64,000 nucleotides of DNA from Cinclus cinclus (taxonomy: Eukaryota > Chordata > Aves > Passeriformes > Cinclidae), in NCBI RefSeq assembly GCF_963662255.1, contig NC_085072.1:2236001-2300000 (forward strand), read 5' to 3'. Positions 36,701 through 47,700 of this stretch are shown here, in pieces; within the stretch, counting starts at the first letter, position 1; each line of letters begins with the position of its first letter. The translations under genes and the position numbers were made by a program. The notes under the pieces are model-generated. The model worked only from the letters and a program-made list of their open reading frames with translations, had not been told where the DNA came from and ran no database searches.

Positions 36701-39700
36701 GATGTGGCACATTTGGGAGGGGTGGAGCAGCAGTGGCAACTTTGAGGCAGTTCTCTCTCCAGGGAAAAAGCTGCTGGGATAGCCTTCCCTTGGGAAGGGG
36801 GAGAGTAAATGGTAATTTCTTATGGTTCTCCCTGTTCCTTTCCCTTTCCATGCCATGAATGAGGAGTGATGCTGGGAGCTCGTTATAAACAGTCCCTCAG
36901 GTCTGACAGGGCTGAGCAAGCTTCACTCCTCTGCAGTTTTTTGGGATGTGCCCAGCACCCTTAAGGATTGGATCCCGCACTCCACGGGGGGGAAAGCGCT
37001 GCCTTAGGAAGAGAAATAGAGACTCCTGTTGTCCTGGCGTGTGCTCAGCTCGTGGTTTTGCTGAGTAACGGGAGGGAGGAGGCGGTGCCTGAGCGTTTCA
37101 TTGAGAAATGCATGCGCTTCATTCTTCCCCAGATCTGATGCTGCCAGGAGTTGTGGTGCCACCTTCTGGCCTCCCTCAAGTGCAACGGGGCACGCTCTGT
37201 GCTGTCACCCTCCTGGGAAACAGGTACAGGGGATTCTCCAATCCAGAACCTGTCCAGAAACTAAAAGTGAAGTGGAGGAAGTCACAGCAGAAGTGTTCTC
37301 TTGCATTTGATGCGCTGGGAACCTCGGCAGTAGAAAATACAGCAGGAAAAATATTGTAGTTTTCTGGGTTAGGATGACTTTGAGCTGAGGTGGGAAGCTT
37401 TATAAATTGGTTCTTTTGGACCAACGTTTTAAACAAAAGATTGTATTCCTCACAGTTGTCTTTGTGTCTGTGTGGAATTTTTGAGGGAGTGAGGGAGTGC
37501 TAAAGCCATTGGTTTTCTCTCTCTGCGGGTCTCTTCTGGCAGTGCACGTGCTTCTGGTAATTTATTAAAAGCAAGACTGTGTCACTGCACAACCTTCCCT
37601 TCATACAGGCTGCACTTACGTCGGGATTCTTTGGAAAACCTTACATACCAGAAAGATAGCCAGAAAATATGTAGGTGTTTGAAAAAACCCAATTTGTAAA
37701 AAAAAAGGACACTGTAAAATAAATTCAATCTAACAACAGCACAGCATGTTTGTGTTGTCCTGCTCCAACATTTCCTTCTTTTCCCAGAGCTCCTGTGGCA
37801 GTTGGAGTTGCCACCATGTCCACGGAGGAGATGCTGGCTGCTGGAATGAAAGGGAAGGGCTTTGCTGTGCTGCACACTCACCTGGATCACCTCTGGTGGG
37901 TAACTCTAGGCCTTGGGGAAAATGTGCAACAGGTCTCATGTGTTCATGAAATCCAAATCTGTGCCCCACTAAGATTGATCTGTCAGGCCAACTTACTGAA
38001 TTACTTAGGTATAGCTTAGATAGGACCTTTACTTAGAATTTATGGAGGAAGATGAGTTCAAAGTAAATTTTACAGTTCAGAGATTGCAGAAAAAAACCCC
38101 ATGCAGGTGCCAGTGCCTTTATTCAGGATGACATCTGTTCACTGTCCTGTGGTTCAAAGCAGCAAAAGGAAAGCTGTCTTCTGCTTTTTCTTCCTTTTGT
38201 AGGGAATATGGTGACAAATCTTCTCCTCCTACCTTAGCTCCCTTGGTAACAGATTCTGCTGCAAAGGAGAGTGATGGAGATGAGGAGGAGCTGCAGGGGA
38301 AGGAGCCTGGCAGCAGCTGCTGCCCTGAGCCAGAGCAGCATGTGGACATCAGGGATTTGAGCCTGAAGGACAGAGACACTTGTGCAGAACTGCTGGGGAA
38401 GGAGGAGCTCCCTGAGAACAGAGCTGCACAACCAGCTGAGGATGCCAGCATAGAGGATCAGCAGGAAGCTGAGGACAGCAGGACCCCACAAGGTATTTTG
38501 GGATCCCAGTAAAACCAAAACGTGCCCCTTTGGTTTGCTGAAGCCCGCAGACAACTCACTGCCTACCTGTCCTTTTCTCTCCCTGCAGAGCAGATGGATG
38601 CATTGTTTAATCAGTGCTTTTTCCATGCCTTAAAATGCAAAGTAAAGAAGTCAGATCTCCCTCTGCTCACCAGCACATTTCTAGGCAGCCACATGGTCTC
38701 CTGCTGGTACGTGGGAAGGAGATGGAATTGGGATTTGCATGCTGAGATTTTGTCTTTAAAACGTGGAGATGGTTTGAGTAAAAAATGAAATCCAGTTCTT
38801 ATCTAAAGTTATACTCACTTCTGCCATTAAGTACTTTGATTAAATACAATCCTTATATTAAATACATACAAATCCTTATATTAAACTTGGATGTAAAGAT
38901 TGTCCAGACTTGGATTTGGAGCCAGCTTGACTTGGCTGACATTGGTTTCACCATGGTTTAATCACCTGAGTGGCTGCTGCCTGCCCACAAGAATATCAGC
39001 ACTAATTTCACTCATCACATTCAATTTATCAGCTTTGGAGTAATTCTTTGTCTGTGTGATTTGTATTCCCACTGTTAAGAAACTTTTAGCATTAAGTAGC
39101 AAGATTTAAGAAAAAATGAAGGGTGACTTATAACTAAAGAACTTCTAAAAAATCCATTTATAGCCCTGCTGGAAAACAACTGGACATAAAGAAATCAAGC
39201 TATAAGAAGGTGAGATTTTTCTGTTGGTTTGGGTGGTTTTGCTTGAATTAATTTTAATAAGAAACAGAAGACGAGAAAAAGTTGAAAACACAAAGCAGGA
39301 GTTTAAAGTGCTTGACTCCACATTTCTGCTTCCTTCAGTTCTCTAAATTCCTGCAATGCATGCAGCACCAGAGGATCTTGCAAGTGAAGGAGCTGAGCAA
39401 AGGTGTGGAGAGCATCGTGGACGTGGACTGGAAACACCCAGAGTATGTAGAATATCCCAGTCTTTAAAAGAGCTGGGAGTCTCTGAAAGAAGGGAGTGCA
39501 ATCTGCTGCTGCTTCCAGCTCTGTTCCCATCCCTTTTACTCACACCAAACAATTTTTGTGGCAGCATTAAAGCATTTGCAGTGCCTGAAGGATTTTCCTC
39601 AGCCTCTGCTGCCCAAGACAGCAGAAGTGAAGACAGAGAGCAAGTGTACCGTGCTCCTGAAATCATTCCACTCTATGGGGTCTCCACAAAAATGATCCCA

Positions 39701-41114
39701 CTCTTTCAGGAATCTGGACACAGGTAAGCGCAAAGAAAATCAAGAGAGAGACCAACAAAGCTTCAGTTGTTGTTTCTCTCTTAGTGCCAGAACCCAACAC
39801 CCAAATACTTGAGTTAAAAATTCTGTTTGTCTTCAGAAAAGGCAGCATCCTCTCAAGCAGTGAGGTGAGAAATACCATAATTAACTATGTGAAGAGTAAC
39901 GAGTTGGTTGATGAAATAAACAAAAAGTGAGTACAGGTGGAAGTTTTCCTCCTCTGCTTCCACAAGAGAGGCTGAAATTAGAGGGGAAAAAAGTGACTTG
40001 GTTTGTTCCTTCTGTGTGCTTTTGTTTTGTAGCTTTGTAAAGGTGAATGCCATTCTGTGTGACTGCCTGTTGGATAAATCAGAGCAGGATGAGATCTCAC
40101 ACCTTAAATGGGATGAACTCTTGAGCAGGTGATTGTTCTCTCAATATCCCTTCCCAGAACTGCACAGATTTATTGCCTGCAACTCAAACCCCTTGGTGGG
40201 AGCTGCCCGAGTTGTAATTTCCTGGAGATAAATGGGAGCAAGATGAGATCTCACACCTTAAATGGGACACTCTTTTGAGCAGATGTTTGTTCCAATATCC
40301 CTTGCCAGAATGACACAGATTCTTGCATTGTCCAGGTGCCTTGAACGACTGCGGCCCTTACACCAGGTGACGTTTCCTGGACAAGAACCTGTGGTGAGGA
40401 AAGGAAACATTGAGCCCATTGACATCAGCATAGCGCAGAGATCATCAAACAAGAAGGTGAAAAAAGACAATTAAATGAGGGGGGTTGAGCAGATGAGATC
40501 CCAGATCCTGAGGGCAGCTTTGGCAATCCTCATTAAACCCTCAGCAGTGACATTTCCAATATTCATTAACCCCTCAGCAGTGATGTTTCCAATCATTATT
40601 AACCCTTAGCAGTGATGCTTCCAGTAGTTAACCTCTTCAGCAGTGATGTTTCCAATCATTAAACCCTGAGCAGTTGTTTCCAGTCATGATTAACCCATTA
40701 AGCAGTGATGTTTCCAGTTACTATTAACCCCTTGGCAGTGATGTTTCCTATCATCATTAAACCCACAGGTGACAGTTATCAAGAACCTCGAGCTGTATGG
40801 TCTGGACCCACAGTGTGTGGCCAACACTCTCCAACAGAAGGTCCAAGCCAGTGCCACCATCAGCCCAGCACCAGGAGCAAAGGACAGAGTCCAGGTCCAG
40901 ATCCAAGGCAACCAAATCCATCATCTGGCCAAGATGCTGCTCGGTAAGAAGATTCTTGGAAGTGGGCTGGTTGCAGCAAAAATGAGATTTTGATTCTTAT
41001 TTAACCCTTCCTTCCTTGACGTGAGCTGTTGGTTGTGTTGCAGAAGAATATGAGCTACCTCGGAAATACATCCAGGGCCTGGAGAAGGCTCCAAAGCTCG
41101 GCCGCAAGAAGTAG
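33580..41114 (+). CDS. EIF2D: EIF2D (ligatin) translation factor, complete coding region
   Basis: Coding exons: 33580-33635, 34675-34865, 35096-35179, 37133-37223, 37788-37895, 38203-38492, 38589-38706, 39164-39209, 39339-39442, 39565-39723, 39837-39926, 40033-40128, 40336-40456, 40769-40943, 41044-41114 (1800 nt, 599 residues; human 584). eIF2D delivers tRNA to the 40S P-site without GTP and helps release tRNA and mRNA from 40S after termination. The N-terminus MFAKAFRVRANTNIKGSDR is nearly human. An N-terminal domain and PUA domain occupy about 1-180, an acidic linker 177-273, winged-helix/SWIB-MDM2-like regions about 280-480, and a C-terminal SUI1/eIF1 domain about 490-585 with SNKKVTVIKNLELYGLD and a KDRVQVQIQGNQIHHL block. 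Every exon joins in frame. ATG context has G at -3. It converges on RASSF5 and diverges from DYRK3. Confidence 0.95.
33636..34674 (+). other. EIF2D: EIF2D intron 1
   Basis: Donor G|GTGAGT at 33636 and acceptor TTGCAG at 34674. It holds one sense-strand CR1 fragment. The first 100 bp remain CpG-rich. Confidence 0.93.
33915..34207 (+). mobile_element. CR1 LINE 3'-end fragment in EIF2D intron 1
   Basis: It runs GGATAAGCACATGGAGTGAC, GGCTTTAAACTGGAAGAGGG, GATATTAGGAAGAAATTGTT, CAAGGCCAGGCTGGACAGGG and GGAAGGTATCCCTGCCCATG, then an A/T-rich tail with AATTCTCTAATTC. This is a well-preserved CR1 3' region. Confidence 0.92.
35180..37132 (+). other. EIF2D: EIF2D intron 3
   Basis: The longest EIF2D intron (1.95 kb), from donor G|GTAAGA to acceptor CCCCAG. 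I see no recognisable repeat or exon inside it. Confidence 0.93.
38203..38492 (+). CDS. EIF2D: EIF2D coding exon 6, acidic linker
   Basis: A 290-nt exon between acceptor TTGTAG|GGAATATGG and donor AAG|GTATTT. It encodes about 97 residues rich in Glu, Asp, Ser and Gln. This low-complexity linker joins the PUA part to the C-terminal domains and is longer and more divergent than its neighbours, which is expected for the family. Phase 2 in, phase 1 out. Confidence 0.9.
38707..39163 (+). other. EIF2D: EIF2D intron 7
   Basis: An A+T-rich intron of 457 bp. A small direct duplication of AATCCTTATATTAAA occurs at about 38848-38885. Nothing else is seen. Confidence 0.9.
40129..40335 (+). other. EIF2D: EIF2D intron 12, containing a decayed copy of exon 12's 3' end
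   Basis: The 3' end of exon 12 and its donor flank (from 40082) reappear from 40236 at a constant offset of 154 bp. GATGAGATCTCACACCTTAA is identical at 40088 and 40242. In the second copy the coding part has small changes and the donor GCAG|GTGATT has become GCAGATGTTT. The true acceptor of exon 13 (TTGTCCAG at 40335) is reached at the end of the duplicated tract. Confidence 0.88.
40529..40768 (+). repeat. EIF2D: 32-bp degenerate tandem repeat ending at the EIF2D exon 14 acceptor
   Basis: Seven units containing GCAGTGATGTTTCCAATCAT begin with GCAGT at 40544, 40577, 40609, 40640, 40670, 40702 and 40735 (spacing 30-33 bp). Most units contain TTAAC or TTAAAC. The last unit runs directly into the acceptor CCCACAG|GTGACA, so the 3' splice site of intron 13 is itself part of the array. 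Confidence 0.92.
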
Positions 41115-41288
41115 GAGACAAATCTACTGCAAGGATTGCTCAGCTCTCAGTGTTCATACAAGTGTTTGCTGCCAGCACATCCAGGGTCATGTACAGGCCC
41201 TGCTCATTCCACAATGACTCCTGGATGTTTACAAGGTCTGGAATTCACCCAAATAATAATATTGCTCCAAGTGTTCATTTTTCATAAA

Positions 41289-41294
41289 AATAAA
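41289..41294 (+). terminator. EIF2D: EIF2D poly(A) signal AATAAA
   Basis: AATAAA lies 175 nt after the stop codon and is followed from 41311 by TTGGTGTTATCCTTTTGTG, a U/GU-rich downstream element. Cleavage is expected around 41305-41315. Confidence 0.85.
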
Positions 41295-41334
41295 AAGCTG
41301 AACGAACCCCTTGGTGTTATCCTTTTGTGATTTT

Positions 41335-41340
41335 TTTATT
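41335..41340 (-). terminator. RASSF5: Candidate distal RASSF5 poly(A) signal AATAAA
   Basis: TTTATT on the plus strand gives AATAAA on the RASSF5 strand. It is the first canonical AATAAA after the RASSF5 stop codon, giving a 3' UTR of about 3.3 kb. Variant ATTAAA signals occur earlier at 41877-41872 and 41863-41858, so a slightly shorter UTR is possible. Confidence 0.5.
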
Positions 41341-44300
41341 CTTGTGGAAATTGATACTGAAGCACTGGATGCTACAGTGGCTTTTGGTTAGTTAATATTC
41401 TTGCTTTGCATGTTTGATCAAGGAGGTGGAATAAACCACCACTGAAATACAAGGAAAATACATTCCAACACAATCCTGGGACAGTGCAGTGTGTTCTGCC
41501 ATTGAGTAAAACCCACTGTGGTTTAGATTTTATCCTTTTAAACATTTCCAGGTATTGGCATTTCAGCACTGAGAATTAACTATTAGCTGGTCTGCTGTAG
41601 TTTATATTCTTTTTATATATAAATACACACTTTGATGTATGACATGAGCTGTAATCTATCACAGGTACCAGTTCTGTCAGCCCCAGCTAAAAAAATTAAA
41701 TTAATGGAACGCTTTGGTCAGGTCTTAAACGATGTTCTTTAGCTCTTTAACAGTAGGGTAGGAAATTTAAATTCACTTCTAGGAAGGATTCCTGTATCTC
41801 CCTTTAACCTTAATCTTCTGTAGGAAGGCACCCGAGAAAAAAGGCCAAGAAATTTCTTTAATTACTGACAGTTTAATTATCATTGTCTCTTACACTGTCT
41901 GCATATGAACAAATAGTTCCAGAACCTTCAAAAAAAGCCGAGAGTGAGACATTTTGTAAAAATGCCATAGAATCACTAGGGAGTAGTAAAAATAAATTAC
42001 AGCATTGCAAAAATGCATTTCACTTTGCCATAGAAGCTCTACTATTCCATTCTATACACATTATTTTACAGGTTTTACAGTAGCCATGGAAAATAAACTC
42101 ACACAACCTAGGCAAGACAACTGCTAACCAAAGGCACTGCCAACAGGATTTTGCGCTTAAAGACGGGGCAAATACTTCTAAAAACAACTCACCTGACCCA
42201 TGAGAATTTGAGTTGCAGCACCCACCAACTCTTTAAATGCCCCTCAAATTAAAAAAAAAAAAAAAAAAACAAAACGAAGAGCGAGCCCTGCTGGTGGCAG
42301 GAGGTTTTCAGCGGCATCCACAGTGACTGCATACGAAGCCATGCCTTCTACAAAGTGTCAAAGACATGCTGGGGCCAGGAAGGGAGAGGGAACACTCACC
42401 AAAACTCACCGAAAATAAAAAAAGGAAACCTGCACAACTTCTAGCCAGAAAGAAAAGGGATTTCAAGCCAAGCATGTGGCTCTTCCCTCTGGGAGCCACT
42501 GGCAGTTTTTACAGCGTTCTTCCCCACGGTGGAACTGAAGTATTTATACGGTGCTGTCAAGGCTCAAAGCACCAGATAAACAGTATTGAAATGACTCCAC
42601 AAGCGAATAGTGAAGTGCTAAGCCTGCTTGTAGCTGGACAGAGAGCCCCAGAGCGTGGCAAGTGCTGCTCTGTGGCTGCCAGCAGTTGTTAAAGGTCGTT
42701 GGGTGTAGAGTACAGTACAGCTGGAGGCTCCTCTGCACCACAGCCCTGCGAGCAAACCCTCACTGCTGACCTGAACAGGAGCTGCAACAGCCTGGCAGAA
42801 AGTGGCTTTCACACCAACCGAGGGCTCCAAGTGATGCAGTTACTCTCATAAGGTTTACAAACAAACATACTCAAAATCCGGAAAACAAAAATAAAATAAT
42901 ATCCCAAGCAGTCACCTTCCAGCAAGAAACAAACCAGTTCCTCATCCCTCCCTGGACACAAGGGGCTCGTCACACCCGTGCTGTGGGACAGGAGGGACAA
43001 GGCCAAGCACAGCTTCCTCCTTAGCCCAAATGCAAAATTTTCACACTCAAGGGAAAAAAAAGGCACTGAGGTAAATTTGAGAGTCCTCCCCGTTCCCCAG
43101 GAACCTGCTGCCTCCCCTCACCGTGGGTGCAGGTGGGCTCACAGCAGCCACAGTGCATTCCAGGGGCTGTTGATGAGCACAGACCCCTGGCCCTGCTCCA
43201 TCCCACTCCAGCAGTGACATTCCCTGTTCCCTGTGAACAGAGGGAGGGCTGGCCCTGGGTGTGTGCAGCGTGCTTGGGACCAAGCACTGAGGGTAACCAT
43301 GGGGCCCATCCTCTCCCCAGGGATCCCTGGAGCATTCCCAGCCTGGCAGCGATTCCTCAGCACCAGGGACCGAGCCTGCAGCTCCAGGACTCGGCTGAGG
43401 GATGCTGAGCCTGGTGGGAGCCCTGAGACAGGCAGAGAGAAACTTGCTGTCCTCTCCTGACTCCACGGAGACAGCAAATCCTGGGAACAGCACCAGTTGA
43501 GAGTGGGGAGGGAGAACAGGGCATGGGGAGGGTGTGACAGGGCTGGGACAGCACTGCAAGGGGCAGGAGCAGGAGGAAGCACAGGGGAGGTGAGCAGAAA
43601 GTATCCAAGGACAGTAATTCCCTTACTTGGTGCCACCTCCACACCCCAGCCCTGGATGGGGCTTCTCTCCCTCGGGGCCAGGTGCTTTCACAGCTCAAAA
43701 TCTGATTTGTGAAGGGTTTTGAGCTTTCCTGGGTTCCTCTGGTGGACACGTATTGCTAAACCTCCAACCCTGAACCCTCAGCCTGTGCCCCAACCTTTAC
43801 ACTTTTCAAACAGAATTTCTGGAAACATAAGTCCCAATTCCTACAGAGTAGAGAACTGGTGAAACACCGGCTAACTTAGCTAAGCATCAGGGACAGTTAC
43901 TGTAATTCAGCTCTTTTCAAAATCAGAAGTCAAATAGAATCAAAATGAATGTTTTTCCCGGGAATTACAATTACCAAGTTGCAGTAATATTTACTAACAG
44001 ACTGTTGGGGTGTTGCAGCTGCCCTGGTGTCATAACCTGGCATTTCCCTGGCTGCCTTAGCCCTGAACAAGTCCAGGGCTTGATTAGAGCTGCAACACCC
44101 ACACGGTTTGCTGCAACAACCTCCTCCCCTTTTCCTGCTGTTTCCCATGCTCTCCTTATGAAACCAGAACTGGGCCACGAGGGCACTGCGGGCCACAGCA
44201 CCTCCAAACAGGAACAAGCAGCTCGCTGGGAGGAGCAGGAACAGCAAGAGCTGCCCTGCTCAAAACTTCAGCCAGCAGATGGGTCCTGTTGGGTGTCACA

Positions 44301-44593
44301 CCGAGAATTTTCCACGCAGCCTCTCCAGCGGGTGGCATGGCTGGAAAGCCAACCAGCAGCTGTGTTTGCTTTGTTGAAGCTGTTTCAAAAACAGGCTTCC
44401 CGTTCTTGGACTGGGTCTGGTCCTGGGAGAAGAGGTTTCAGAAGAAGAAAATGCAATAGGATCACTTTAGGGGTGCTGGGAGCCAGTCCTTATGGAAGGT
44501 TGAAGAGGGAGAATGACAACTAAGGTGTCCTGAGAAGTCTTTTCATTTTAAAACAGTCTCTAGCTTAGTCTGATGCCCAGTGCCTCCTGAAGG
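41341..44593 (-). other. RASSF5: Presumed RASSF5 3' untranslated region
   Basis: From the RASSF5 stop codon down to the tail-to-tail junction with EIF2D there is no coding signal. The first 1.6 kb after the stop are mixed, including a G+C-rich segment at about 43080-43600. The distal part is A+T-rich with a 19-A plus-strand run near 42249-42267, read as poly(U) in the transcript. Mammalian RASSF5 also has a long 3' UTR, which supports the assignment. Confidence 0.55.
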
Positions 44594-44746
44594 TTATCCA
44601 GGTTTGCCTCTGGCTTCTTTCAGGGTCTGTTGCAGTCTCTGTTTGAACCTCTCGTACTTCCTGTGCACTTGCTGGATTTTCTCCTTCTCTTCTTTGTCCA
44701 GGATCATCAGGAAGTTCTGCAGCTCTGGGATGGAGAAGGCGTCCCA
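44594..44746 (-). CDS. RASSF5: RASSF5 terminal coding exon, SARAH domain
   Basis: Acceptor TTTTGCAG|TGGGACGCC and stop TAA at 44596-44594. It encodes 50 residues, [20 protein letters not shown] through a Lys/Arg/Glu/Gln heptad-like helix, ending RGKPG. This is the MST-binding SARAH coiled coil, close to human. Confidence 0.96.
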   Translation of the reverse strand, partial: WDAFSIPELQNFLMILDKEEKEKIQQVHRKYERFKQRLQQTLKEARGKPG

Positions 44747-47700
44747 CTGCAAAACCAGCACAGAGGCAAAGTGAGCACACACCTGGTGGGTTTTGTGGGT
44801 TCTTACCTCTGCATCTGTGAGGAGGAGCAATAAAATACATCTAAATGTGTCTGATCTCCAGGGATTTTGACCTCATGTTGTGAAAGAGATGGGATAAGGG
44901 GCTACAGCATGAAGGACTGTCCCAGTTCTCCCACCCCACAGCACGGGAAGCAGAATCCTGCAGGATGCAACAGCTCCCAGCATTTGCTTCACTGTGATGG
45001 GGAGAAAGGTTTTAACCAAAAACTGTGAATTTATTGCCTGAGTGTCCCTGGCTTTTACTTAAATTAGTGGATTACTTATAACAATGCTCAGCTAATCTAA
45101 TTAGTGAGGATTAACCCTGGGGCTGCACTGCTGGGTTCTATAAACAGATTATGGAGTGGCCATCAAAAGCGGCCTCAGCATTTTCACAGCTCAAGTTTGA
45201 ATTATTTTAAAAACCCAGATCACTTAGGAGCAGTAAAAGACTGACCCAGCCTTCTCAGAGGGAAACAGCCCTTTTTGTGCTGCTTCTCCACTCATGTCCC
45301 AGCTCTGCCACATGCTCCACATTTGTGTGAAAACCAAGGAAAAGTCACCAACGTACCTCAACTTCCCCCGTTTCGTTTTCCTTCAGCACAAAGCTCAGCA
45401 CATTCGTGTCAGGGCCCGCCAGCAGCCGCAGGTACAGGGGGTACTCGGTGAGAGGGAGCTTCTGCAAGAGCACTGCAAGGACAGCAGACACCCCCAGTGA
45501 GATCAGGGCTGCCAGGGCAGAGGGAAGCTCAGCAGCTTGGCTGGAGCATGGAACAGCATGCTCAGGATCACAGGGCTCTAGCACAGATCCATAAGGATCC
45601 GTGTAAGGTCTCAGCTGCTTTCAGCCCCTTCTGAAAACAATTCCCTGCTAACCTAAGCAGCATCACCTCCTGCCTGACACCCCAGTGAGTCCTACAGCAC
45701 ACCAAAGAGAAGCCAAACTCACCACCCCAGGGAGAGCTGGCAGGTGCCAGACCCTGAACTCACCTTGCCCATCTTTCCGCATCTCCTTGAAAAGTGCAAA
45801 CTTCTGGGGGTTATCCACCACCATGAACTTCTTCAGCAGCCCCTGGATCACCTCGCTCACCGTGGTCGTGCTGCTGATGTGCAGCTGTTTGATGGCATCC
45901 AGGGGCAGGTAGAAGGAGGTTCTCTTGTCTGTCATCTCTGCCAGGTTCACCTCCTTGAGGGCATCGTAGATGGACTGGGGCCGGATCCCGGCTGGCACCG
46001 TCACCGGGCGCCTCAGCTTCAGGTGCACCTTGATGAACCCCGTGTACGTCCCATTGTCGTTCTGGGGCAAAGCACACAGGGATCAGGCTCCAGGCAGCTT
46101 TTCCAGCCCCTTCTTTCCACCACAAGAGGCTGGGGTGACAGCAGGAGCTGCCCCCACTCTGGGAGAGCCAGTGTTTCTCATTAATCATGTCAAAAATACC
46201 CAGTAATTTCGGGACACTCACTACTGATTTTCTCTTGGTAATGACTCATCCCTTCCCCTCGACTGTGGGATCTTGTTTTATTTCAAACCAGCCCTGCTAT
46301 GAGGCAGTTATGGAAATTCCATTACATGGACTTTGTAGTTGTAGTTAATATGGATTCAAAACCCCTGGTTAAGCAGGATCTCCCAAACTTATTCCTGATG
46401 TTTTATTCCCCATTTAAGGGATTCTCACATCTCTATGTAAAAGGTCATCCCTGTACATCAGTTGATCCCACCCTCAGCTCCACAAAAATGCAGGAACCAG
46501 GAGAAAAGCTTGGATCTGCACAGTCCACCCAGGAAGCCTGGCAGTGGTGAGGGCAGAGCATCTCTCTAGAAATGTTTTGTGTTCCTAAATCCACTTCCAA
46601 CAGCTGCTGAACTGCTGCTGATCTCATCCCCACTGGTGCTCACCCATCTGGGACAAGGCTTTGTGGCAACTCCTTGCCAGAGATCAGTGCCAGCAGGAAG
46701 GGATGGAGGTAGGGAAGTGCCAGTGACACCGGAAAGCCAAGCAGGAGGAAAAGCAGCTTGACAGCCACCCTCATCCCAGTGATACCTTCCCCACAGGCTG
46801 GCCTTGTTCAGAGCCCACAGAAACCACCAGCAGTCTCTGTGTGTGAGGGGAAACCAGCCCAGTACGTACCAGTTTCATCAACAGGCAGTTGGTGACCTTT
46901 GCATTGTACTTTTCAATCTTCTGTTTGATCTCCTGGATGGTTGGAGGCTCAGGTTTTTCTTCTTCTACCGTTTGTGTCACATTCTGCAATCACAAGAGTG
47001 GGGCTTTAGCTGCTTTTTGTGTTGGGTAACACTCCATCTGTTCAGCTCCACGTTTTCCTGGGAAAGCAGGAACGAATCCTGCACAGTGATGACGCAGGTG
47101 GGGATGGTCCCTGAATGTGCAGGATGCCACATCCCAACTCCAAACCACCTCTGACACCAGTGACAGGCAGTGGAGGGCAGCACAAAATGCACCAGGTGGT
47201 GGCACGGAGCAGTAAAACATCCCAGTACAAACCAGGGCAAAAAAAATCCAGCCTTTAAAAACCACTTTCAAAGCAAAGCCACCTGCACCTGTGAGTATTT
47301 ATTTCCTTCTTGCAATGCAAGAAGAAAAATCCCATCCTATTTCCAGTATTCGTGGCTCTGACTCCCCAAAACTCAAGCAGCTTTCAGTGGGTTCACTCAG
47401 GCAGAACCTGGAGTTTAAATCCTTCACTGCTCTTGTCCAAAGCTTGGGAAATTATAGCTCAGAGCAATAAAAGCACACGAGGAGCAGGCTGGCAGTGTGA
47501 CTGATTATAAATCAGGCACTGCAGGGCCAGTCCAGGCACTCCAGCCCGTGTCAGAAACTGCTCAGTGTCCGTGTGGGCTCACCCAGAGGGGGACAGAGGC
47601 TGCTGCTCTCCCACATTTGGGGGAATTTCCTCCAAAACCAGCAGATCTGACCTGTAAGTGGGCACTACCCATGGAAATGTCACTAATGAACAATCACAGA

